Of a stretch of DNA of 64,000 nucleotides, positions 24,805 through 38,634 are shown one piece after another (positions within the stretch are counted from its first letter, which is position 1; each line of letters begins with the position of its first letter). The position numbers were made by a program, and so were the translations under genes. The notes below the pieces were generated by a model that worked only from the letters and a program-made list of their open reading frames with translations, was not told the DNA's origin and did no database searches. Source of the DNA: Cyprinodon diabolis (lineage: Eukaryota; Chordata; Actinopteri; Cyprinodontiformes; Cyprinodontidae); contig JARPUW010000025.1 of assembly GCA_030533445.1 (NCBI GenBank), positions 62,001 through 126,000 of the forward strand, written 5' to 3'.

Positions 24805-27800
24805 TTTCACAGTGAGATAATGCCATTTTGGCCTCTGGAGTTGTAACAGACAAACCATTAATGATACAGCCATGATCTTTTCTGGCAATCATGTAGTGCT
24901 GAAAACTAACAATATAAAGTAGATTTGAGCAGATGTTTTTGGTTCCAAGCTTCAAAACAGAAGTTGAGGCCAAAACGCTCTTTTCACAGTGAGATAATGC
25001 CATTTTGGCCTCTGGAGTTGTAACAGACAAACCATTAATGATACAGCCATGATCTTTTCTGGCAATCATCTAGAGCTGAAAACGAACAATATAAAGTAGA
25101 TTTGAGCAGATGTTTTTGGTTACAAGCTTCAAAACAGAAGGTTGAGGCCAAAACGCTCTTTTCACAGTGAGATAATGCCATTTTGGCCTCTGGAGTTGTA
25201 ACAGACAAACCATTAATGATACAGCCATGATCTTTTCTGGCAATCATCTAGAGCTGAAAACTAACAATATAAAGTAGATTTGAGCAGATGTTTTTGGTTC
25301 CAAGCTTCAAAACAGAAGTTGAGGCCAAAACGCTCTTTTCACAGTGAGATAATGCCATTTTGGCCTCTGGAGTTGTAACAGACAAACCATTAATGATACA
25401 GCCATGATCTTTTCTGGCAATCATCTAGAGCTGAAAACTAACAATATAAAGTAGATTTGAGCAGATGTTTTTGGTTCCAAGCTTCAAAACAGAAGTTGAG
25501 GCCAAAACGCTCTTTTCACAGTGAGATAATGCCATTTTGGCCTCTGGAGTTGTAACAGACAAACCATTAATGATACAGCCATGATCTTTTCTGGCAATCA
25601 TCTAGAGCTGAAAACGAACAATATAACGTAGATTTGAGCAGATGTTTTTGGTTACAAGCTTCAAAACAGAAGGTTGAGGCCAAAACGCTCTTTTCACAGT
25701 GAGATAATGCCATTTTGGCCTCTGGAGTTGTAACAGACAAACCATTAATGATACAGCCATGATCTTTTCTGGCAATCATCTAGAGCTGAAAACTAACAAT
25801 ATAAAGTAGATTTGAGCAGATGTTTTTGGTTCCAAGCTTCAAAACAGAAGTTGAGGCCAAAACGCTCTTTTCACAGTGAGATAATGCCATTTTGGCCTCT
25901 GGAGTTGTAACAGACAAACCATTAATGATACAGCCATGATCTTTTCTGGCAATCATCTAGAGCTGAAAACTAACAATATAAAGTAGATTTGAGCAGATGT
26001 TTATGGTTCCAAGCTTCAAAACAGAAGTTGAGGCCAAAACGCTCATTTCACAGTGAGATAATGCCATTTTGGCCTCTGGAGTTGTAACAGACAAACCATT
26101 AATGATACAGCCATGATCTTTTCTGGCAATCATCTAGTGCTGAAAACTAACAATATAAAGTAGATTTGAGCAGATGTTTTTGGTTCCAAGCTTCAAAACA
26201 GAAGTTGAGGCCAAAACGCTCTTTTCACAGTGAGATAATGCCATTTTGGCCTCTGGAGTTGTAACAGACAAACCATTAATGATACAGCCATGATCTTTTC
26301 TGGCAATCATCTAGAGCTGAAAACTAACAATATAAAGTAGATTTGAGCAGATGTTTTTGGTTCCAAGCTTCAAAACAGAAGTTGAGGCCAAAACGCTCTT
26401 TTCACAGTGAGATAATGCCATTTTGGCCTCTGGAGTTGTAACAGACAAACCATTAATGATACAGCCGTGATCTTTTCTGGCAATCATCTAGAGCTGAAAA
26501 CTAACAATATAAAGTAGATTTGAGCAGATGTTTTTGGTTACAAGCTTCAAAACAGAAGGTTGAGGCCAAAACGCTCTTTTCACAGTGAGATAATGCCATT
26601 TTGGCCTCTGGAGTTGTAACAGACAAACCATTAATGATACAGCCATGATCTTTTCTGGCAATCATCTAGAGCTGAAAACTAACAATATAAAGTAGATTTG
26701 AGCAGATGTTTATGGTTCCAAGCTTCAAAACAGAAGTTGAGGCCAAAACGCTCATTTCACAGTGAGATAATGCCATTTTGGCCTCTGGAGTTGTAACAGA
26801 CAAACCATTAATGATACAGCCATGATCTTTTCTGGCAATCATGTAGTGCTGAAAACTAACAATATAAAGTAGATTTGAGCAGATGTTTTTGGTTCCAAGC
26901 TTCAAAACAGAAGTTGAGGCCAAAACGCTCTTTTCACAGTGAGATAATGCCATTTTGGCCTCTGGAGTTGTAACAGACAAACCATTAATGATACAGCCAT
27001 GATCTTTTCTGGCAATCATCTAGAGCTGAAAACGAACAATATAAAGTAGATTTGAGCAGATGTTTTTGGTTACAAGCTTCAAAACAGAAGGTTGAGGCCA
27101 AAACGCTCTTTTCACAGTGAGATAATGCCATTTTGGCCTCTGGAGTTGTAACAGACAAACCATTAATGATACAGCCATGATCTTTTCTGGCAATCATCTA
27201 GAGCTGAAAACTAACAATATAAAGTAGATTTGAGCAGATGTTTTTGGTTCCAAGCTTCAAAACAGAAGTTGAGGCCAAAACGCTCTTTTCACAGTGAGAT
27301 AATGCCATTTTGGCCTCTGGAGTTGTAACAGACAAACCATTAATGATACAGCCATGATCTTTTCTGGCAATCATCTAGAGCTGAAAACTAACAATATAAA
27401 GTAGATTTGAGCAGATGTTTTTGGTTCCAAGCTTCAAAACAGAAGTTGAGGCCAAAACGCTCTTTTCACAGTGAGATAATGCCATTTTGGCCTCTGGAGT
27501 TGTAACAGACAAACCATTAATGATACAGCCATGATCTTTTCTGGCAATCATCTAGAGCTGAAAACGAACAATATAACGTAGATTTGAGCAGATGTTTTTG
27601 GTTACAAGCTTCAAAACAGAAGGTTGAGGCCAAAACGCTCTTTTCACAGTGAGATAATGCCATTTTGGCCTCTGGAGTTGTAACAGACAAACCATTAATG
27701 ATACAGCCATGATCTTTTCTGGCAATCATCTAGAGCTGAAAACTAACAATATAAAGTAGATTTGAGCAGATGTTTTTGGTTCCAAGCTTCAAAACAGAAG

Positions 27801-27818
27801 TTGAGGCCAAAACGCTCT
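23919..27818. repeat. 11-monomer higher-order repeat, two tandem copies (1950 bp each)
   Basis: Copies are about 23919-25868 and 25869-27818 (11 x 177 + 3). Markers at offset 1950 are 'cagccgtgatc' 24517 to 26467, 'atataacgtag' 25627 to 27577, the 'catgtagtgctg' unit near 24890 and 26840, and 'ctagtg' 24185 to 26135. One early difference is the 'ttttcgcc' at 23944, found only in copy 1. The first copy overlaps the end of the 30-monomer unit, so this amplification came after that unit formed. Confidence 0.9.
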
Positions 27819-30800
27819 TTTCACAGTGAGATAATGCCATTTTGGCCTCTGGAGTTGTAACAGACAAACCATTAATGATACAGCCATGATCTTTTCTGGC
27901 AATCATCTAGAGCTGAAAACTAACAATATAAAGTAGATTTGAGCAGATGTTTTTGGTTCCAAGCTTCAAAACAGAAGTTGAGGCCAAAACGCTCTTTTCA
28001 CAGTGAGATAATGCCATTTTGGCCTCTGGAGTTGTAACAGACAAACCATTAATGATACAGCCATGATCTTTTCTGGCAATCATCTAGAGCTGAAAACTAA
28101 CAATATAAAGTAGATTTGAGCAGATGTTTATGGTTCCAAGCTTCAAAACAGAAGTTGAGGCCAAAACGCTCATTTTACAGTGAGATAATGCCATTTTGGC
28201 CTCTGGAGTTGTAACAGACAAACCATTAATGATACAGCCATGATCTTTTCTGGCAATCATCTAGTGCTGAAAACTAACAATATAAAGTAGATTTGAGCAG
28301 ATGTTTTTGGTTCCAAGCTTCAAAACAGAAGTTGAGGCCAAAACGCTCTTTTCACAGTGAGATAATGCCATTTTGGCCTCTGGAGTTGTAACAGACAAAC
28401 CATTAATGATACAGCCATGATCTTTTCTGGCAATCATCTAGAGCTGAAAACTAACAATATAAAGTAGATTTGAGCAGAAGTTTTTGGTTCCAAGCTTCAA
28501 AACAGAAGTTGAGGCCAAAACGCTCTTTTCACAGTGAGATAATGCCATTTTGGCCTCTGGAGTTGTAACAGACAAACCATTAATGATACAGCCATGATCT
28601 TTTCTGGCAATCATCTAGAGCTGAAAACTAAAAATATAAAGTAGATTTGAGAGGATGTTTTTGGTTACAAGCTTCAAAACAGAAGGTTGAGGCCAAAACG
28701 CTCTTTTCACGGTGAGATACTGCCATTTTGGCCTCTGGAGTTGTAACAGACAAACCATTAATGATACAGCCATGATCTTTTCTGGCAATCATCTAGAGCT
28801 GAAAACTAACAATATAAAGTAGATTTGAGCAGATGTTTTTGGTTACAAGCTTCAAAACAGAAGGTTGAGGCCAAAACGCTCTTTTCACAGTGAGATAATG
28901 CCATTTTGGCCTCTGGAGTTGTAACAGACAAACCATTAATGATACAGCCATGATCTTTTCTGGCAATCATCTAGAGCTGAAAACTAACAATATAAAGTAG
29001 ATTTGAGCAGATGTTTTTGGTTCCAAGCTTCAAAACAGAAGTTGAGGCCAAAACGCTCTTTTCACAGTGAGATAATGCCATTTTGGCCTCTGGAGTTGTA
29101 ACAGACAAACCATTAATGATACAGCCATGATCTTTTCTGGCAATCATTTAGAGCTGAAAACTAACAATATAAAGTAGATTTGAGCAGATGTTTTTGGTTA
29201 CAAGCTTCAAAACAGAAGGTTGAGGCCAAAACGCTCTTTTCACGGTGAGATAGTGCCATTTTGGCCTCTGGAGTTGTAACAGACAAACCATTAATGATAC
29301 AGCCATGATCTTTTCTGGCAATCATCTAGAGCTGAAAACTAACAATATAAAGTAGATTTGAGCAGAAGTTTTTGGTTCCAAGCTTCAAAACAGAAGTTGA
29401 GGCCAAAACGCTCTTTTCACAGTGAGATAATGCCATTTTGGCCTCTGGAGTTGTAACAGACAAACCATTAATGATACAGCCATGATCTTTTCTGGCAATC
29501 ATCTAGAGCTGAAAACTAAAAATATAAAGTAGATTTAAGAGGATGTTTTTGGTTCCAAGCTTCAAAACAGAAGGTTGAGGCCAAAACGCTCTTTTCACGG
29601 TGAGATACTGCCATTTTGGCCTCTGGAGTTGTAACAGACAAACCATTAATGATACAGCCATGATCTTTTCTGGCAATCATCTAGAGCTGAAAACGAACAA
29701 TATAAAGTAGATTTGAGCAGATGTTTTTGGTTACAAGCTTCAAAACAGAAGGTTGAGGCCAAAACGCTCTTTTCACGGTGAGATGCTGCCATTTTGGCCT
29801 CTGGAGTTGTAACAGACAAACCATTAATGATACAGCCATGATCTTTTCTGGCAATCATCTAGAGCTGAAAACTAACAATATAAAGTAGATTTGAGCAGAT
29901 GTTTTTGGTTCCAAGCTTCAAAACAGAAGTTGAGGCCAAAACGCTCTTTTCACAGTGAGATAATGCCATTTTGGCCTCTGGAGTTGTAACAGACAAACCA
30001 TTAATGATACAGCCATGATCTTTTCTGGCAATCATCTAGAGCTGAAAACTAACAATATAAAGTAGATTTGAGCAGAAGTTTTTGGTTCCAAGCTTCAAAA
30101 CAGAAGTTGAGGCCAAAACGCTCTTTTCACAGTGAGATAATGCCATTTTGGCCTCTGGAGTTGTAACAGACAAACCATTAATGATACAGCCATGATCTTT
30201 TCTGGCAATCATCTAGAGCTGAAAACTAAAAATATAAAGTAGATTTGAGAGGATGTTTTTGGTTACAAGCTTCAAAACAGAAGGTTGAGGCCAAAACGCT
30301 CTTTTCACGGTGAGATACTGCCATTTTGGCCTCTGGAGTTGTAACAGACAAACCATTAATGATACAGCCATGATCTTTTCTGGCAATCATCTAGAGCTGA
30401 AAACTAACAATATAAAGTAGATTTGAGCAGATGTTTTTGGTTCCAAGCTTCAAAACAGAAGTTGAGGCCAAAACGCTCTTTTCACAGTGAGATAATGCCA
30501 TTTTGGCCTCTGGAGTTGTAACAGACAAACCATTAATGATACAGCCATGATGTTTTCTGGCAATCATCTAGAGCTGAAAACTAACAATATAAAGTAGATT
30601 TGAGCAGATGTTTTTGGTTCCAAGCTTCAAAACAGAAGTTGAGGCCAAAACGCTCTTTTCACAGTGAGATAATGCCATTTTGGCCTCTGGAGTTGTAACA
30701 GACAAACCATTAATGATACAGCCATGATCTTTTCTGGCAATCATCTAGAGCTGAAAACTAACAATATAAAGTAGATTTGAGCAGATGTTTTTGGTTACAA

Positions 30801-33800
30801 GCTTCAAAACAGAAGGTTGAGGCCAAAACGCTCTTTTCACAGTGAGATAATGCCATTTTGGCCTCTGGAGTTGTAACAGACAAACCATTAATGATACAGC
30901 CATGATCTTTTCTGGCAATCATCTAGAGCTGAAAACTAACAATATAAAGTAGATTTGAGCAGATGTTTATGGTTCCAAGCTTCAAAACAGAAGTTGAGGC
31001 CAAAACGCTCATTTCACAGTGAGATAATGCCATTTTGGCCTCTGGAGTTGTAACAGACAAACCATTAATGATACAGCCATGATCTTTTCTGGCAATCATG
31101 TAGTGCTGAAAACTAACAATATAAAGTAGATTTGAGCAGATGTTTTTGGTTCCAAGCTTCAAAACAGAAGTTGAGGCCAAAACGCTCTTTTCACAGTGAG
31201 ATAATGCCATTTTGGCCTCTGGAGTTGTAACAGACAAACCATTAATGATACAGCCATGATCTTTTCTGGCAATCATCTAGAGCTGAAAACGAACAATATA
31301 AAGTAGATTTGAGCAGATGTTTTTGGTTACAAGCTTCAAAACAGAAGTTGAGGCCAAAACGCTCTTTTCACAGTGAGATAATGCCATTTTGGCCTCTGGA
31401 GTTGTAACAGACAAACCATTAATGATACAGCCATGATCTTTTCTGGCAATCATCTAGAGCTGAAAACTAACAATATAAAGTAGATTTGAGCAGATGTTTT
31501 TGGTTCCAAGCTTCAAAACAGAAGTTGAGGCCAAAACGCTCTTTTCACAGTGAGATAATGCCATTTTGGCCTCTGGAGTTGTAACAGACAAACCATTAAT
31601 GATACAGCCATGATCTTTTCTGGCAATCATCTAGAGCTGAAAACGAACAATATAAAGTAGATTTGAGCAGATGTTTTTGGTTACAAGCTTCAAAACAGAA
31701 GGTTGAGGCCAAAACGCTCTTTTCACAGTGAGATAATGCCATTTTGGCCTCTGGAGTTGTAACAGACAAACCATTAATGATACAGCCATGATCTTTTCTG
31801 GCAATCATCTAGAGCTGAAAACTAACAATATAAAGTAGATTTGAGCAGATGTTTTTGGTTCCAAGCTTCAAAACAGAAGGTTGAGGCCAAAACGCTCTTT
31901 TCACAGTGAGATAATGCCATTTTGGCCTCTGGAGTTGTAACAGACAAACCATTAATGATACAGCCATGATCTTTTCTGGCAATCATCTAGAGCTGAAAAC
32001 TAACAATATAAAGTAGATTTGAGCAGATGTTTTTGGTTCCAAGCTTCAAAACAGAAGTTGAGGCCAAAACGCTCTTTTCACAGTGAGATAATGCCATTTT
32101 GGCCTCTGGAGTTGTAACAGACAAACCATTAATGATACAGCCATGATCTTTTCTGGCAATCATCTAGAGCTGAAAACTAACAATATAAAGTAGATTTGAG
32201 CAGATGTTTTTGGTTCCAAGCTTTAAAACAGAAGTTGAGGCCAAAACGCTCATTTCACAGTGAGATAATGCCATTTTGGCCTCTGGAGTTGTAACAGACA
32301 AACCATTAATGATACAGCCATGATCTTTTCTGGCAATCATCTAGAGCTGAAAACGAACAATATAAAGTAGATTTGAGCAGATGTTTTTGGTTCCAAGCTT
32401 CAAAACAGAAGTTGAGGCCAAAACGCTCTTTTCACAGTGAGATAATGCCATTTTGGCCTCTGGAGTTGTAACAGACAAACCATTAATGATACAGCCATGA
32501 TCTTTTCTGGCAATCATCTAGAGCTGAAAACTAACAATATAAAGTAGATTTGAGCAGATGTTTTTGGTTCCAAGCTTCAAAACAGAAGGTTGAGGCCAAA
32601 ACGCCCTTTTCACAGTGAGATAATGCCATTTTGGCCTCTGGAGTTGTAACAGACAAACCATTAATGATACAGCCATGATCTTTTCTGGCAATCATCTAGA
32701 GCTGAAAACTAACAATATAAAGTAGATTTGAGCAGATGTTTTTGGTTCCAAGCTTCAAAACAGAAGTTGAGGCCAAAACGCTCTTTTCACAGTGAGATAA
32801 TGCCATTTTGGCCTCTGGAGTTGTAACAGACAAACCATTAATGATACAGCCATGATCTTTTCTGGCAATCATCTAGAGCTGAAAACTAACAATATAAAGT
32901 AGATTTGAGCAGATGTTTTTGGTTCCAAGCTTCAAAACAGAAGTTGAGGCCAAAACGCTCTTTTCACAGTGAGATAATGCCATTTTGGCCTCTGGAGTTG
33001 TAACAGACAAACCATTAATGATACAGCCATGATCTTTTCTGGCAATCATCTAGAGCTGAAAACTAAAAATATAAAGTAGATTTGAGAGGATGTTTTTGGT
33101 TACAAGCTTCAAAACAGAAGGTTGAGGCCAAAACGCTCTTTTCACGGTGAGATACTGCCATTTTGGCCTCTGGAGTTGTAACAGACAAACCATTAATGAT
33201 ACAGCCATGATCTTTTCTGGCAATCATCTAGAGCTGAAAACTAACAATATAAAGTAGATTTGAGCAGATGTTTTTGGTTACAAGCTTCAAAACAGAAGGT
33301 TGAGGCCAAAACGCTCTTTTCACAGTGAGATAATGCCATTTTGGCCTCTGGAGTTGTAACAGACAAACCATTAATGATACAGCCATGATCTTTTCTGGCA
33401 ATCATCTAGAGCTGAAAACTAACAATATAAAGTAGATTTGAGCAGATGTTTTTGGTTCCAAGCTTCAAAACAGAAGTTGAGGCCAAAACGCTCTTTTCAC
33501 AGTGAGATAATGCCATTTTGGCCTCTGGAGTTGTAACAGACAAACCATTAATGATACAGCCATGATCTTTTCTGGCAATCATTTAGAGCTGAAAACTAAC
33601 AATATAAAGTAGATTTGAGCAGATGTTTTTGGTTACAAGCTTCAAAACAGAAGGTTGAGGCCAAAACGCTCTTTTCACAGTGAGATAATGCCATTTTGGC
33701 CTCTGGAGTTGTAACAGACAAACCATTAATGATACAGCCATGATCTTTTCTGGCAATCATCTAGAGCTGAAAACTAACAATATAAAGTAGATTTGAGCAG

Positions 33801-34735
33801 ATGTTTATGGTTCCAAGCTTCAAAACAGAAGTTGAGGCCAAAACGCTCATTTCACAGTGAGATAATGCCATTTTGGCCTCTGGAGTTGTAACAGACAAAC
33901 CATTAATGATACAGCCATGATCTTTTCTGGCAATCATCTAGTGCTGAAAACTAACAATATAAAGTAGATTTGAGCAGATGTTTTTGGTTCCAAGCTTCAA
34001 AATAGAAGTTGAGGCCAAAACGCTCTTTTCACAGTGAGATAATGCCATTTTGGCCTCTGGAGTTGTAACAGACAAACCATTAATGATACAGCCATGATCT
34101 TTTCTGGCAATCATCTAGAGCTGAAAACGAACAATATAAAGTAGATTTGAGCAGATGTTTTTGGTTACAAGCTTCAAAACAGAAGGTTGAGGCCAAAACG
34201 CTCTTTTCACAGTGAGATAATGCCATTTTGGCCTCTGGAGTTGTAACAGACAAACCATTAATGATACAGCCATGATCTTTTCTGGCAATCATCTAGAGCT
34301 GAAAACTAACAATATAAAGTAGATTTGAGCAGATGTTTTTGGTTCCAAGCTTCAAAACAGAAGTTGAGGCCAAAACGCTCTTTTCACAGTGAGATAATGC
34401 CATTTTGGCCTCTGGAGTTGTAACAGACAAACCATTAATGATACAGCCATGATCTTTTCTGGCAATCATCTAGAGCTGAAAACTAACAATATAAAGTAGA
34501 TTTGAGCAGATGTTTTTGGTTCCAAGCTTCAAAACAGAAGGTGAGGCCAAAACGCTCATTTCACAGTGAGATAATGCCATTTTGGCCTCTGGAGTTGTAA
34601 CAGACAAACCATTAATGATACAGCCATGATCTTTTCTGGCAATCATCTAGAGCTGAAAACGAACAATATAAAGTAGATTTGAGCAGATGTTTTTGGTTCC
34701 AAGCTTCAAAACAGAAGTTGAGGCCAAAACGCTCT
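27819..34735. repeat. Mosaic satellite segment with first 'gagaggatg' units
   Basis: Only satellite monomers are present. A 4-unit block at 28527-29237 recurs at 32962-33672 (offset 4435): a ctaaaaat/gagaggatg unit, a unit starting with cacggtgagatactg, a ttcc unit, and a unit containing 'caatcattta'. Further 'gagaggatg'-type units lie at about 29539 (as taagaggatg) and 30249. A 'catgtagtgctg' unit lies near 31100. Private changes include 'catgatgttttc' near 30551, 'agatgctgcc' near 29783, 'agctttaaaac' near 32221, 'acgcccttttc' near 32603 and 'gaaggtgagg' near 34539. I see no gene in this stretch. Confidence 0.85.
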
Positions 34736-37700
34736 TTTCACAGTGAGATAATGCCATTTTGGCCTCTGGAGTTGTAACAGACAAACCATTAATGATACAG
34801 CCATGATCTTTTCTGGCAATCATCTAGAGCTGAAAACTAACAATATAAAGTAGATTTGAGCAGATGTTTATGGTTACAAGCTTCAAAACAGAAGTTGAGG
34901 CCAAAACGCTCATTTTACAGTGAGATAATGCCATTTTGGCCTCTGGAGTTGTAACAGACAAACCATTAATGATACAGCCATGATCTTTTCTGGCAATCAT
35001 CTAGTGCTGAAAACTAACAATATAAAGTAGATTTGAGCAGAAGTTTTTGGTTCCAAGCTTCAAAACAGAAGTTGAGGCCAAAACGCTCTTCACAGTGAGA
35101 TAATGCCATTTTGGCCTCTGGAGTTGTAACAGACAAACCATTAATGATACAGCCATGATCTTTTCTGGCAATCATCTAGAGCTGAAAACTAAAAATATAA
35201 AGTAGATTTGAGCAGATGTTTTTGGTTACAAGCTTCAAAACAGAAGGTTGAGGCCAAAACGCTCTTTTCACGGTGAGATAGTGCCATTTTGGCATCTGGA
35301 GTTGTAACAGACAAACCATTAATGATACAGCCATGATCTTTTCTGGTCATCATCTAGAGCTGAAAACTAACAATATAAAGTAGATTTGAGCAGATGTTTT
35401 TGGTTACAAGCTTCAAAACAGAAGGTTGAGGCCAAAACGCTCTTTTCACAGTGAGATAATGCCATTTTGGCCTCTGGAGTTGTAACAGACAAACCATTAA
35501 TGATACAGCCATGATCTTTTCTGGCAATCATCTAGAGCTGAAAACGAACAATATAAAGTAGATTTGAGCAGATGTTTTTGGTTCCAAGCTTCAAAACAGA
35601 AGTTGAGGCCAAAACGCTCTTTTCACAGTGAGATAATGCCATTTTGGCCTCTGGAGTTGTAACAGACAAACCATTAATGATACAGCCATGATCTTTTCTG
35701 GCAATCATCTAGAGCTGAAAACTAACAATATAAAGTAGATTTGAGCAGATGTTTTTGGTTCCAAGCTTCAAAACAGAAGGTTGAGGCCAAAACGTTCTTT
35801 TCACAGTGAGATAATGCCATTTTGGCCTCTGGAGTTGTAACAGACAAACCATTAATGATACAGCCATGATCTTTTCTGGCAATCATCTAGAGCTGAAAAC
35901 TAACAATATAAAGTAGATTTGAGCAGATGTTTATGGTTCCAAGCTTCAAAACAGAAGTTGAGGCCAAAACGCTCATTTCACAGTGAGATAATGCCATTTT
36001 GGCCTCTGGAGTTGTAACAGACAAACCATTAATGATACAGCCATGATCTTTTCTAGCAATAATCTAGTGCTGAAAACTAACAATATAAAGTAGATTTGAG
36101 CAGATGTTTTTGGTTCCAAGCTTCAAAACAGAAGTTGAGGCCAAAACGCTCTTTTCACAGTGAGATAATGCCATTTTGGCCTCTGGAGTTGTAACAGACA
36201 AACCATTAATGATACAGCCATGATCTTTTCTGGCAATCATCTAGAGCTGAAAACGAACAATATAAAGTAGATTTGAGCAGATGTTTTTGGTTACAAGCTT
36301 CAAAACAGAAGGTTGAGGCCAAAACGCTCTTTTCACAGTGAGATAATGCCATTTTGGCCTCTGGAGTTGTAACAGACAAACCATTAATGATACAGCCATG
36401 ATCTTTTCTGGCAATCATCTAGAGCTGAAAACGAACAATATAAAGTAGATTTGAGCAGATGTTTTTGGTTCCAAGCTTCAAAACAGAAGTTGAGGCCAAA
36501 ACGCTCTTTTCACAGTGAGATAATGCCATTTTGGCCTCTGGAGTTGTAACAGACAAACCATTAATGATACAGCCATGATCTTTTCTGGCAATCATCTAGA
36601 GCTGAAAACTAACAATATAAAGTAGATTTGAGCAGATGTTTTTGGTTCCAAGCTTCAAAACAGAAGGTTGAGGCCAAAACGTTCTTTTCACAGTGAGATA
36701 ATGCCATTTTGGCCTCTGGAGTTGTAACAGACAAACCATTAATGATACAGCCATGATCTTTTCTGGCAATCATCTAGAGCTGAAAACTAACAATATAAAG
36801 TAGATTTGAGCAGATGTTTATGGTTCCAAGCTTCAAAACAGAAGTTGAGGCCAAAACGCTCATTTCACAGTGAGATAATGCCATTTTGGCCTCTGGAGTT
36901 GTAACAGACAAACCATTAATGATACAGCCATGATCTTTTCTAGCAATAATCTAGTGCTGAAAACTAACAATATAAAGTAGATTTGAGCAGATGTTTTTGG
37001 TTCCAAGCTTCAAAACAGAAGTTGAGGCCAAAACGCTCTTTTCACAGTGAGATAATGCCATTTTGGCCTCTGGAGTTGTAACAGACAAACCATTAATGAT
37101 ACAGCCATGATCTTTTCTGGCAATCATCTAGAGCTGAAAACTAACAATATAAAGTAGATTTGAGCAGATGTTTATGGTTACAAGCTTCAAAACAGAAGTT
37201 GAGGCCAAAACGCTCATTTTACAGTGAGATAATGCCATTTTGGCCTCTGGAGTTGTAACAGACAAACCATTAATGATACAGCCATGATCTTTTCTGGCAA
37301 TCATCTAGTGCTGAAAACTAACAATATAAAGTAGATTTGAGCAGAAGTTTTTGGTTCCAAGCTTCAAAACAGAAGTTGAGGCCAAAACGCTCTTCACAGT
37401 GAGATAATGCCATTTTGGCCTCTGGAGTTGTAACAGACAAACCATTAATGATACAGCCATGATCTTTTCTGGCAATCATCTAGAGCTGAAAACTAAAAAT
37501 ATAAAGTAGATTTGAGCAGATGTTTTTGGTTACAAGCTTCAAAACAGAAGGTTGAGGCCAAAACGCTCTTTTCACGGTGAGATAGTGCCATTTTGGCATC
37601 TGGAGTTGTAACAGACAAACCATTAATGATACAGCCATGATCTTTTCTGGTCATCATCTAGAGCTGAAAACTAACAATATAAAGTAGATTTGAGCAGATG

Positions 37701-38634
37701 TTTTTGGTTACAAGCTTCAAAACAGAAGGTTGAGGCCAAAACGCTCTTTTCACAGTGAGATAATGCCATTTTGGCCTCTGGAGTTGTAACAGACAAACCA
37801 TTAATGATACAGCCATGATCTTTTCTGGCAATCATCTAGAGCTGAAAACGAACAATATAAAGTAGATTTGAGCAGATGTTTTTGGTTCCAAGCTTCAAAA
37901 CAGAAGTTGAGGCCAAAACGCTCTTTTCACAGTGAGATAATGCCATTTTGGCCTCTGGAGTTGTAACAGACAAACCATTAATGATACAGCCATGATCTTT
38001 TCTGGCAATCATCTAGAGCTGAAAACTAACAATATAAAGTAGATTTGAGCAGATGTTTTTGGTTCCAAGCTTCAAAACAGAAGGTTGAGGCCAAAACGTT
38101 CTTTTCACAGTGAGATAATGCCATTTTGGCCTCTGGAGTTGTAACAGACAAACCATTAATGATACAGCCATGATCTTTTCTGGCAATCATCTAGAGCTGA
38201 AAACTAACAATATAAAGTAGATTTGAGCAGATGTTTATGGTTCCAAGCTTCAAAACAGAAGTTGAGGCCAAAACGCTCATTTCACAGTGAGATAATGCCA
38301 TTTTGGCCTCTGGAGTTGTAACAGACAAACCATTAATGATACAGCCATGATCTTTTCTAGCAATAATCTAGTGCTGAAAACTAACAATATAAAGTAGATT
38401 TGAGCAGATGTTTTTGGTTCCAAGCTTCAAAACAGAAGTTGAGGCCAAAACGCTCTTTTCACAGTGAGATAATGCCATTTTGGCCTCTGGAGTTGTAACA
38501 GACAAACCATTAATGATACAGCCATGATCTTTTCTGGCAATCATCTAGAGCTGAAAACGAACAATATAAAGTAGATTTGAGCAGATGTTTTTGGTTACAA
38601 GCTTCAAAACAGAAGGTTGAGGCCAAAACGCTCT
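34736..38634. repeat. Shuffled block array A-B-B'-A'-B''
   Basis: Block A (34736-35443, four units) has tttatgg/ttac, then a 'cgctcttcac' unit with a 2-bp deletion at 35084, a ctaaaaat unit, and a 'ggtcatcatc' unit. Block B (35444-36330, five units) has cgaac, 'acgttctttt' (35793), tttatgg, 'ctagcaataatc' (36053) and cgaac/ttac. B' (36331-37039) repeats the first four units of B at offset 887. A' (37040-37747) and B'' (37748-38634) repeat A and B at offset 2304, with markers at 37388, 37647, 38097 and 38357. Rare shared point variants make the assignment secure. Confidence 0.9.

Noticed and set aside
24716..25069. Minus-strand 117-codon open frame (also at 26666, 30923, 41914, 43155 and 45104)
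   Set aside because: Because 177 is 59 codons, the frame stays in phase across two 177-bp units. It opens when 'catgtagtg' replaces 'catctagag' and so removes the TAG before the internal ATG. The protein is simply two copies of the translated monomer.
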